Under the pieces are notes generated by a model. It did no database searches. It was not told the DNA's origin and worked only from the letters and a program-made list of their open reading frames with translations. A DNA stretch of 53,672 bases, taken from Anaeromyxobacter sp. Lineage in GTDB: Bacteria; Myxococcota; Myxococcia; Myxococcales; Anaeromyxobacteraceae. The position numbers and the translations under genes were made by a program. The stretch is from the NCBI GenBank assembly GCA_016718565.1, contig JADKCZ010000014.1:1-53672 (forward strand), read 5' to 3'. Numbering within the stretch: position 1 is the stretch's first letter; each line of letters starts with the position of its first letter. Shown in pieces: positions 1 through 7,823 of the stretch.

Positions 1-2979
1 GCTTGCTCTCCGCAGACTGACGTCCCTCGCGACCGTGCTGGTCGCCGTCTCGCTCGTGCCCGCGCCCGCCCAGGCCGCACTGGAGCGCGTCGGCCCCAAC
101 GACCCGGTCACCACCCTGCCTACCTGGTTCCAGGACAAGACCGGCATCACCTTCGAGCTCTGCATCCGCGTGCAGGGCGAGCCGGACGGCGGCTACTGCC
201 TCCTGCTGCCCGGCGACACGGTGGCGCCTGAGATCTTCCCGGCGCCTTCTTCGACGAGCACTTCCACTCTGGGGCGCCGACGCGGGCGGCAACTACACCT
301 ACGTGCCGCCGGCCGGGGTAACTGTGCCGTTCACCACCGGCCGGGTGGTCTACGTGCAGGCCATGGAGGCCGCCTTCCTGACGGGCGTCCGGCCCGGCGG
401 CGCCGACATGTTCGGCCGCGTCCGGTTCCGCCTGGACGACCTGCCGCTCACCGGCAACTACACCTTCTACTCGCCCTACGGCGTCGACGTGATCGCCGGC
501 CTGGCCGGCGACCGCATCTTCGCCACCGAGGACATCGGCTGCGGCTATCCGAACTACGAGTGCGCCCTGCAGACGCGCATCGGGCCGTTCCTGCTGCCCT
601 CGCTCACTCCCGGCGGCGCCGAGCTGCCGCCCGTGGACGGCCCGGTGCCCGGCAAGAAGTACATCGCCGACCCCGCCGTGACCCACAAGGTGACCGGCAG
701 CCCCATCGTCGGGAACCACACGCTCTCCGACGGCCGCCAGGTGAACCCCAACGGCCTGTACATCGAGGCGCCGGACGGGCAGCTGATCTTCGAGACCACC
801 GACTTCTCCATCATCGGCCGGTACTACGGCGAGGTCATCCCCAGCCGCCTGGCGGTGGACCGCGCCAGCTACACGCGCGACGCCAGCAGCATCGCGGTGG
901 ACACCTACGCCACCGGCGAGCCCACCATGTCGCCGCGCCTCTCCGCCGCGGCGCTCCAGCCGCCCACCCAGCCCGACCTGAGCTTCTACGCCGCGCCGTG
1001 CTCCGGGTGGCATCGGGCCGCAGGGCCAGCTCATCCCGCCGTACGGCGCGCCGGCGGGCGAGACCGCCATCCCCATGAGCCGCAGCGGCAACGTCTACTG
1101 GGGCGAGACCGGTGCGCCGGCCGTGCCCGCCGCCGTGTGCCTGGTCGATCTGAACGCCCGCACCGCCCTCGGCGACATCGTGCCGGTGTACGTGCCCGGC
1201 GTGCTGGGCGACCAGGTCTTCGTGGCCGAGGCGATCTTCGATCCGAGCAACGGCGGCAGCCTCTCGGTGGTGGCCGCCTCGAGCGACCAGGTGGTCCCGA
1301 CGCCGGCCCTGGCGCTGGGTGCCTTCGGCGACCTGGCCTCCAACGTGGCCTTGGTGAACGGCCTGGCCTACGTCGCCCCGCTGGCCGCTCCGCCGGCCAA
1401 GGTCCGGGTGCTCTCGGCCGAGAGGGGCGTTGCCGAACTGCAGGTGGTGACGGGGAGCCGGGTGGCTACTGGGGTGACGCTCAGCGCCGACCGCTCCAGC
1501 CCCCAGGCCCCCGGCACCTCGGTGGTCTTCATGGCCCAGGGACAGGGTGCCAGCAGCTACCAGTACCGCTTCCTCCTCGATAGCGGTGGCGGCTTCCAGG
1601 TGGTGCGAGACTGGAGCACGTCGCCGGTCTGGGTCCTGGGCGGCCCGGCGGTGGTCGGCGACTACCTGGTGCAGGTCGAGGTGTGGGCTGGGTTGACGCC
1701 GAGCGGCCCGGACGTCGCCTCCGTCGCCATCCCCTTCCGGTTCACCATCCCGCCGGCGACGTCCGCAACCCTGGTGTCGAACCTAGCCAGCCCCCAGGAT
1801 ACCGGCACCGAGGTCACCTTCAACGCAGCTTGCGGCGGCACGACCTCCCCCTGCGACTACCAGTTCTGGAGCTTCGATGGGACCACCTGGACCATCGTCC
1901 AGCCCTGGGGCGGCGGCGCGTCGTGGCTCATGCCCGCCTCCACGCCGGCCGGAACCTACGCCATTGTCGCCGAGGTGCGGACCAGCCCCCTGGTGGTTCG
2001 TGACATCTACACCAACGTCATCACCAGCTTCGTCATCCGGACTCCGGCGCCTCCCCCGCCGGCCCCGGCCACCGGCGCCACCCTCGACGCCAGCCTGGCC
2101 AGCCCGCTAGTCGCCGGCACCGAGGTAACCTTCTCCGCGGCGTGCAGCGGCACGGCGGCGCCTTGTGACTACCAGTTCTGGGCGTTTGACGGCGCGGCAT
2201 GGGCCATCGTCCAGCCCTGGGGCGGCGGCGCCTCGTGGCTCATGCCCTCCTCCACGCCGGCCGGCACCTACGCCATCGTCGCCGAGGTGCGAACCAGCTC
2301 CCTGGTGACTCGCGACGTCTACACCAACGCCATCACCGGCTTCACCCTCATGGTCCCCACGGTGCCGCCTCCGGCCCCGGCCACCGGGGCCACCCTCGAT
2401 GCCAGTCTGGCCAGCCCGCAGCTCACCGGCACCGAGGTCACCTTCTCCGCGGCGTGCAGCGGCACGGCAGCGCCTTGCGACTACCAGTTCTGGAGCTTCG
2501 ATGGCGCCGCCTGGGCCATCGTCCAGCCCTGGGGCGGCGGCGCCTCGTGGCTCATGCCCGCCTCCACGCCCGCAGGGACCTACGCCATCGTCGCCGAAGT
2601 GCGGACCAGCTCCCTGGTGACCCGCGACGTCTACACCAATGTCGTCGCTGGCTTCACCCTCACGGCCCCAGTGGTGCCGCCTCCGGCCCCGGCCACCGGC
2701 GCCTCCCTCGACGCCAGCCTGGCCAGCCCGCAGCTCACCGGCACCGAGGTCACCTTCACGGCGGCATGCAGCGGCACCGCAGCGCCTTGCGACTACCAGT
2801 TCTGGACGTTCGACGGCGCCACCTGGACCGTCGTCCAGCCGTGGGGCGGTGGCGCCTCCTGGCTCATGCCTGCCTCCACCCTTGCCGGCACCTACGCCAT
2901 CGCCGCCGAGGTCCGGACCAGCCCGCTGGTCGTCAGGGACGTCTGGTCGCAGCTGGTCCTGGGCTACGTGATCCAGTAG
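1..2979 (+). CDS. Secreted Ig-like repeat protein, 5' partial, with frame breaks
   Basis: The frame is open to the left edge and begins with a hydrophobic stretch ending in APAQA-A, which looks like a Sec signal peptide with cleavage near base 76, so the true start lies outside the window. The first ~450 residues form a domain I do not recognise. The rest is one repeat without cysteines followed by four Ig-like repeats of ~104 residues, each with a C-x6-C pair (CSGTAAPCDYQF type), a W-x-x-VQPWGGGASW core and a TYAIVAEVRTS strand. Continuous protein is recovered only by changing frame near 240, near 273 (each fits one missing base in a C or G run) and near 1000. These may be sequencing errors or real decay. 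A strong terminator follows. The same repeat ends the multicopper oxidase at 7824-13964, so the product is probably extracellular. The function is unknown. Confidence 0.75.
1466..2976 (+). repeat. Tandem Ig-like repeat units, 312-bp period
   Basis: Five consecutive units lie at about 1466-1751, 1752-2058, 2059-2370, 2371-2682 and 2683-2976. The last three start with the same proline/alanine-rich linker (ccggccccggccacc at 2059, 2371 and 2683), giving an exact 312-bp spacing. The first unit lacks the cysteine pair. Units two to five carry it, and units three to five are close to identical over long stretches. This suggests recent duplication or gene conversion, and the region is prone to misassembly. 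Confidence 0.85.
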
Positions 2980-3027
2980 TCGCAGCTCAGAACGCCGTCC
3001 CACCGGCCCCGGCAGCAAGCTCAAGGG

Positions 3028-3061
3028 GGGCACCACCGCGGCGGTGGTGCCCTTTCTTCTT
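3028..3061 (+). terminator. Rho-independent terminator after repeat protein
   Basis: The arms GGGCACCACCGC (3028-3039) and GCGGTGGTGCCC (3041-3052) are perfectly complementary, and TTTCTTCTT follows directly. It lies 48 bases past the stop of the upstream gene, in the gap between convergent genes. The gap 2980-3140 holds nothing else I can identify. Confidence 0.85.
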
Positions 3062-3140
3062 GGTCAACGCGACTCCTGCGCGATTGGGCAGGACCCGACC
3101 GAGCTCCCCTGCGGCTCCACGGAACGAAGTCTCTCTGGAG

Positions 3141-4082
3141 TCATCGGGCCCGCAGCTCCGCGACCAGCTTCTCCGTCCTGAGAGCTCGGCAGCGGGCGTT
3201 CAGGTGGACCACGGTGTCGTAGAAGCAGTCGGCTGGATAGACGTGGTCCTCCGGCTTCGACCTGCTGATCAGCCCGATCCGGTTCACGGCTCGCCAGGCC
3301 AGCTCGAGCTCCGACCGGAAGTCGGGATAGGTCTCAGCCATCAAGCTGGGCCAGGACACCACCACCGTGGCACCAGCCGCCTCGGCCTCTTGCTTGAACC
3401 TGCTCAGCAGGGCGATGACCCGGGGGTCGATCTCGTCTCGCGCAGGCCCACCCCTGGGGGGCAGTGGCGCCACTCCTGGTGAAGCCTTTCCCAGGTGGGC
3501 CACCATGTCCCCGAGTGGGCTAATGGAACTAGCCATGTAGATCCGCTTCGGCACCCCGGGCACGAGCGGCCTGAGGCGGTTGTCGAGGTACCCGATGATC
3601 TTGACGTTCGAGCCGAGCACGCCGAGCAGTCTCGCCCGCCCCTTCCGCTGGATCCCATCGAGCAGGTAGCCGAGCCCATCGGGATCATGGGCCAGCACCT
3701 CGAGGGTTCCATCGGTGAGCTCGAGCGGGTCCTCGAAGAAGTAGTTCGGCTCGAGCGACAGGACGACCAGGTCTCCGTGGCCGAGACGCGGCGACACGGT
3801 GCCCAGGAGGTATCCCAGGCTCACTGCTGCGCCGGTGGCCATGTTCACCGTCGGCAGCCGGAGCTCCTCCTGGAGCCGCTGGCTGTCGAGGCCGAACAGG
3901 ACGTTCGATCCACCCACCAGCACCAGCTTCGGGCTCCCCAGCGCTCGCAGACGTGCCAGCTTGCCGGAGGAGGCGGCGGCCAGCTCCCGGCCGTCGGTGA
4001 AGCCCAGGTAGAGCAGGCCTAGGTAGCTCCCGAGCACGGCCACCGCCAGCAGGCTGGTCCTCTTGATGGTTCGCGGGTCCAA
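3141..4082 (-). CDS. SGNH/DltD-like membrane-anchored protein partnering MBOAT
   Basis: About 313 residues with a TTG start at 4082, chosen because it places an N-terminal membrane anchor (LLAVAVLGSYLGLLYLGF) near the start and falls just after the MBOAT stop. No good Shine-Dalgarno sequence is visible, so the start is uncertain. LVLVGGSN at about residues 53-60 matches the first SGNH block with Ser59 as nucleophile. DTVVHLN near the C-terminus supplies the Asp/His pair. Proteins of this type (DltD, AlgX/AlgJ-like) sit in the inner membrane facing the periplasm and work with an MBOAT acyltransferase to place an acyl group on a surface polymer. It is the last gene of the cassette reading leftward from 7593. 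The acceptor is unknown. Confidence 0.78.
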   Translation of the reverse strand: MDPRTIKRTSLLAVAVLGSYLGLLYLGFTDGRELAAASSGKLARLRALGSPKLVLVGGSNVLFGLDSQRLQEELRLPTVNMATGAAVSLGYLLGTVSPRLGHGDLVVLSLEPNYFFEDPLELTDGTLEVLAHDPDGLGYLLDGIQRKGRARLLGVLGSNVKIIGYLDNRLRPLVPGVPKRIYMASSISPLGDMVAHLGKASPGVAPLPPRGGPARDEIDPRVIALLSRFKQEAEAAGATVVVSWPSLMAETYPDFRSELELAWRAVNRIGLISRSKPEDHVYPADCFYDTVVHLNARCRALRTEKLVAELRAR

Positions 4083-4096
4083 TGGGTCGTCCGCGC

Positions 4097-5548
4097 TCAG
4101 AAGCCGGCGTAGATGAAGGCACTGCTGCCGAAGCGGCCCAGCACCAGGGTGGCCAGCAGAAGCGCATAGTACTGTGCCCACCGGGCTGCCGCGCCTTCGG
4201 CGCGCGCGAACCCCTCCCACGCGCGAGGCGCCCCGCCATCCCCACGGCTCCACCGGATCGCCGCGCCAACCCCGACGGCAAGGAGGAGGCAGGCCGTGAT
4301 CAGCGCCTCGCGCTGCCCCTGCGCCAGGGCCAGGCCAGCCAGGCCCCGCGAGTCGGTACCCAGACTCCTCACCACCTGGAGCGCATCGTCGAGCGAGCGG
4401 GCACGGAAGAAGATCCAGGTGAAGGTCACCAGGTGGAAGGTCACCAGGATGTCCCATGCGCGCAGGGTTCTGGAGCCCGAGAGCCCAAGCCGGCGCCTCA
4501 CCCTGGCTGCCGCGGGCCCGAGGAGCAGCCCGGTGGCGACGAAGGTCCCGTGCAGCAGACCCCACACCAGGAAGTTCCACGTCATGCCGTGCCACGCTCC
4601 GGACACCAGGAAGGTGGCCAGGAGCGCGCTCGGGGTGCCGAGCCGTGGCCAGCCACGCCACGCCAGCTGGAGCGGCGTGAAGACGTAGTCCTGAAGCCAG
4701 CGAGACAGCGAGATGTGCCAGCGTCGCCAGAATTCCGCCACCGAGGTGGCCTGGAATGGCCGGTCGAAGTTCTCGGCGAGGCGGAGGCCGAGCACCCTGG
4801 ACCCGCCCAGCGCCAGGTCGGTGTAGCCGGAGAAGTCGGCGTAGAGCTGGAAGGCGAAGAGGTAGGTGGCCGCTGCGTGCGCCAGGCCCCCAAAGGCGCC
4901 GACGTTCCCGTAGACCGCCTCCACGTAGCCGCCTAGCCGATCCGCCACCACCAGCTTCTTGAAGAGCCCCCAGGCCATGCGCACCAGCCCGGCGCTGACG
5001 TCGCTGGCGGCCGGCGGGCGGCCGCCCTCAAGCTGGCTCAGAAGCGGCCCCCAGCGCTCGATGGGCCCCTGCACCACCTTCGGGAAGAAGAGCAGGTAGA
5101 GCCCCAGCGAGCCGGGGCTGCGCCCCGGCTCGGCGGCGCCGATGTAGCAATCGACGAGGTAAGCGATTGCCTGGAGCACCACGTAGGAGGCGCCGAGCGC
5201 CCCCACGGCGGCGCCCGCTGCTGCCCCCCCGGCACCTCCCGAACCGGCCAGCAACCCCTGGAGGCCGTCCCAGAACCGCGCGCCGAGGAGCGCCAGCAGG
5301 TTCAGGGCGATGCCCACCCACAGGGCCGCCCGCCGCTGGGTCTCGCCGCGGTTGGCCTCGAGGCCCATCCCAGCCACGTGGGTGACGAGCACCATGACCG
5401 CCACCGCCACGATGGCCCGGGCGGGAGCCAGCCACAGGTAGGCCGCCACGCTGGCCGACAGCAGGACGGCGAGCCGTGACCTGGAGCCGAGCGCGCCCAC
5501 CAGCAGCAGCGCCACCGGGGCGAAGGCCAGCGAGAGGAGCAAGGTCAT
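4097..5548 (-). CDS. MBOAT family O-acyltransferase (AlgI/DltB-like)
   Basis: 483 residues, polytopic from the first residue, which is the normal length for AlgI/DltB proteins. Family landmarks are a QLYADFSGYTDLALG segment, the EFWRRWHISLSRWLQDY motif, and SGAWHGMTWNFLVWGLLHG with the presumed catalytic His320. It ends in the usual short aromatic tail (FIYAGF). MBOAT proteins of this group pass an acyl group across the inner membrane to an exported polymer or to a partner SGNH protein. The downstream neighbour is such an SGNH protein, and the upstream neighbours are an acyl carrier protein and an adenylating enzyme that could load it. The four genes probably form one operon. No clear ribosome binding site is seen before the ATG at 5548. 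Confidence 0.93.
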   Translation of the reverse strand: MTLLLSLAFAPVALLLVGALGSRSRLAVLLSASVAAYLWLAPARAIVAVAVMVLVTHVAGMGLEANRGETQRRAALWVGIALNLLALLGARFWDGLQGLLAGSGGAGGAAAGAAVGALGASYVVLQAIAYLVDCYIGAAEPGRSPGSLGLYLLFFPKVVQGPIERWGPLLSQLEGGRPPAASDVSAGLVRMAWGLFKKLVVADRLGGYVEAVYGNVGAFGGLAHAAATYLFAFQLYADFSGYTDLALGGSRVLGLRLAENFDRPFQATSVAEFWRRWHISLSRWLQDYVFTPLQLAWRGWPRLGTPSALLATFLVSGAWHGMTWNFLVWGLLHGTFVATGLLLGPAAARVRRRLGLSGSRTLRAWDILVTFHLVTFTWIFFRARSLDDALQVVRSLGTDSRGLAGLALAQGQREALITACLLLAVGVGAAIRWSRGDGGAPRAWEGFARAEGAAARWAQYYALLLATLVLGRFGSSAFIYAGF

Positions 5549-5638
5549 GAAGGCATCGCCAGGGTCCAGGGCGGGCGCCCGGCTTCACCCGGGTCGGGGA
5601 GCCGGGGTCGGCCTCGGGCGATCACCAGGCGCCGAGCC

Positions 5639-5887
5639 TCACCGCTTGGCCGCCTTCTCGGCGAGCTTCCTGTCCAGCAGCGCCTGCAGCTCTCCCAGGT
5701 TCTTGAGGCGCATGATCTCGAGCCCGCGGAAGCGCACCTCGAAGCGGCTCTCGACCGCTGAGATGACGCGAACGTGGCTGAGCGAGTCCCAGCCGGGCAC
5801 CTGAGACGCGACGGTCTCCGCCGTGATCTCGAAGGCGTCGAGCTCCAGTTCCTGCAGGATCACTTGCTTCAGGGGCTCCGAGATCAC
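5639..5887 (-). CDS. Acyl carrier protein
   Basis: 82 residues, acidic and predicted helical. GWDSLSHV places the phosphopantetheine-attachment Ser35 in the standard DSL motif. The ATG at 5887 overlaps the stop of the upstream adenylating enzyme by 4 bases, which implies translational coupling. It presumably receives the acyl group from that ligase and hands it to the MBOAT protein encoded downstream, a role parallel to DltC. The 90-bp gap between this gene and the MBOAT gene shows no terminator, so cotranscription is likely. The identity of the acyl group cannot be read from the sequence. Confidence 0.93.
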   Translation of the reverse strand: MISEPLKQVILQELELDAFEITAETVASQVPGWDSLSHVRVISAVESRFEVRFRGLEIMRLKNLGELQALLDRKLAEKAAKR

Positions 5888-7593
5888 CTGGACTCCTCTC
5901 GCGGCGTCACTTCGCCTCGCTCGATGCGCTCCGCGTTGGTCTTGCGACTTGGCTTGCCAGAGGAGCTCTTGATGAGCCAGCGCGGGGGCACGAGGTGGAC
6001 CCGGGCGATGGTGACGTCCATGGCACTACCGGCCACCTGGATCCTGGTCTTGAGCCGCTTCAGGTCGGCTCCCTCCGTGGCCTCCGACTCGGCCACCACG
6101 CAGACCTGCTCGGTCCCGGTGGCATCGTCGAAGGCTCCCCAGGCAACCACCCGGCCGGGAAGGACACCCTCGACGGACCCAACGGCATCCTCGATGTCCT
6201 CCGGGTAGAGGTTCTTTCCCGCCACGATGATGAGGTCCTTCTTCCGCCCCACCACGAAGACCTCGCCTTCCTGCACGAACCCGAGGTCACCGCTGCGGTA
6301 CCAGCCGCCGCTCATGGCCCGCTGCGTCTCCTCCTCGTTGTTGCGGTAGCCGTCGAAGAGGTAAGCAGACCTGATCCAGAGTTCTCCGACCCTGCCCTCT
6401 GGGAGCGGCGACTGGTCTTCGTCGGTGACCTGCACGGTGCACCCTGGGATGGGGTGGCCCGAGGAGACGCACCGCCTCGCGACCGCAGGGTCGCCCGCCA
6501 GCACGACGCGCCCTCCGGCCAGGGCGCCACGTTCGGCGGAGAAGACCCGCGCCGGCGCGCCTGGCCTGGTCTGCGTCGCAGCGAAGGTGGTCTCGGCCAT
6601 GGCATACGAGGCGCCCAGGACCGACACCCGCAGGCCGAGCGGCTGGAAACGCGCCAGGAAGCGGTCATGGCTCTCCGCCCGCACCGGCTCGCTGCAATTG
6701 ACGAGCAGGCGGAGCGAACCGAGCCTGACGCCGTCCAGGTCGTCCTGGTGGACCCGGTCGGCCATCAGGTTGTAAGCGAAGTTGGGGAGCCAGGCGACCG
6801 TGGCGCCCTCGTCCGAGGCCGCCCGAAGGAAGATCTCGGGCATCGAGACCCACTCGAACGGGTCCAGCTGCACAACCGGGATCCCCAGGGCCAGCGGCAG
6901 GTGGAGGGCCGCGATCAGACCCATGTCGTGGTAGAGCGGCAGCCAGCTGAGGATGCGGTCCGACGGGCCCATGCCGAGGACGCGGCCGTACTCGCGGACG
7001 TGCTCCAGGACGGTATGGTGTGAGAGGGTGACGGCCTTCTGGAGCCCGGTGGTACCGGAGGAGTGCTGGAGCAGGGCGACCGCGGCAGGATCCGGCGTTG
7101 GCTGCTGCAGAAGGCTCGGCGCGCCCGGAGCGGCTACCACAGGCAGATCGAGTGGATAGAGCAACCCCCGGATGGTCGTGTCGGCCTCCAGTGCGACAGG
7201 TCCGACCGTGGGCTCGAGCGCCCGCTCGGTCAGGATCCAATCCAGCCCGGAGCGTCTGGCCATACCCCGGAGGCCGTGGAGGAACTTCTCGGGGTGGAGC
7301 CGCGCGTTCGGGTAGGCCAGCACGGCGGGCACGGCGCCCAGGGCCGAGACCGCCATGTAGAGCGCGTGGAAGCGGGGGTGGTGCCGCACGATGAGCGCGC
7401 AGACGTCCCCGCGCGCCACGCCGGCTCCAGAGAGCACCTGCGCCAGTGCCTCGGCCTCACGAACGAGGGCTTGCCAGGTCCACCGGACCGGGGCCGCGTC
7501 GGCCGACCAGTGGACCACCGCCTCTCGGTCCCCCCGCAGGTCAGCCCACTGGAGCCACTGATCCCAGAGGCATGAAGCGTTCCCCGTCGTCAT
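5884..7593 (-). CDS. AMP-dependent acyl ligase (fatty acyl-AMP ligase-like)
   Basis: 569 residues, the normal size for the adenylate-forming superfamily. The phosphate-binding motif HSSGTTGLQKAV starts at His177. SWLPLYHDMGLI follows at about residue 215-226 and NCSEPVR is in the middle. The last two are typical of fatty acyl-AMP ligases and similar ACP-loading enzymes. The C-terminal subdomain has YRSGDLGF, VGRKKDLIIVAGKNLYPEDIE and a terminal SSGKPSRK with the likely catalytic lysine. It would activate a carboxylic acid with ATP and load it on the adjacent ACP. It is the first gene of the cassette; the ATG is at 7593. It does not look like DltA, so a fatty or short acyl chain is more likely than D-alanine. 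Substrate chain length is not inferable. Confidence 0.88.
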   Translation of the reverse strand: MTTGNASCLWDQWLQWADLRGDREAVVHWSADAAPVRWTWQALVREAEALAQVLSGAGVARGDVCALIVRHHPRFHALYMAVSALGAVPAVLAYPNARLHPEKFLHGLRGMARRSGLDWILTERALEPTVGPVALEADTTIRGLLYPLDLPVVAAPGAPSLLQQPTPDPAAVALLQHSSGTTGLQKAVTLSHHTVLEHVREYGRVLGMGPSDRILSWLPLYHDMGLIAALHLPLALGIPVVQLDPFEWVSMPEIFLRAASDEGATVAWLPNFAYNLMADRVHQDDLDGVRLGSLRLLVNCSEPVRAESHDRFLARFQPLGLRVSVLGASYAMAETTFAATQTRPGAPARVFSAERGALAGGRVVLAGDPAVARRCVSSGHPIPGCTVQVTDEDQSPLPEGRVGELWIRSAYLFDGYRNNEEETQRAMSGGWYRSGDLGFVQEGEVFVVGRKKDLIIVAGKNLYPEDIEDAVGSVEGVLPGRVVAWGAFDDATGTEQVCVVAESEATEGADLKRLKTRIQVAGSAMDVTIARVHLVPPRWLIKSSSGKPSRKTNAERIERGEVTPREESR

Positions 7594-7732
7594 CGGCTGT
7601 GGCCTTCGGTCGGCGTCGTTGCCATCACGTTCAGTTCGGCGCCCATCGCGCCGTTGGAGCGGCGGATTCTATGCCAGGCTTCGCTCGCGGCGCCACCCGC
7701 GCGTCCGGCCGCGCCAGAGGCCTGTCCATGAG
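7594..7732 (-). promoter_or_regulatory. Likely promoter region of the acyl-transfer cassette
   Basis: This gap lies between the start of the ligase gene and the terminator of the multicopper oxidase gene. On the minus strand TAGAAT (plus 7666-7671) matches the -10 consensus at five of six positions, about 70 bases before the ATG. No convincing -35 box is present at 17 bases, so an alternative sigma factor or an activator may be involved. This is a weak call on one hexamer. Confidence 0.3.
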
Positions 7733-7762
7733 AAAGGGGCGCCACCATCGCGGTGACGCCCC
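7733..7762 (-). terminator. Rho-independent terminator of the multicopper oxidase gene
   Basis: GGGGCGCCACC (7736-7746) pairs with GGTGACGCCCC (7752-7762) with one mismatch. In minus-strand reading the stem is followed by a short TTTCT tract. It sits about 60 bases past the stop at 7824 and isolates that gene from the downstream cassette. Confidence 0.7.
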
Positions 7763-7823
7763 CCTCCTGCTCGGCCGCCGGACATCCCCGCAGGGAGGCC
7801 CACCGCCGCTGTCGCTGCCGGGC

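Noticed and set aside
1466..2976. CRISPR-like direct repeats
   Set aside because: The period is 312 bp, in frame and coding for Ig-like domains; there are no short repeat-spacer units or cas genes.
2107..3036. Minus-strand open frame opposite the 312-bp repeats
   Set aside because: Its repeats simply mirror the plus-strand repeats; composition is Gly/Arg/Asp-rich with no recognisable fold or signal.
3141..7593. True dlt operon for D-alanylation of teichoic acid
   Set aside because: The ligase has fatty-acyl-type motifs and the context is Gram-negative; only the part list is shared.
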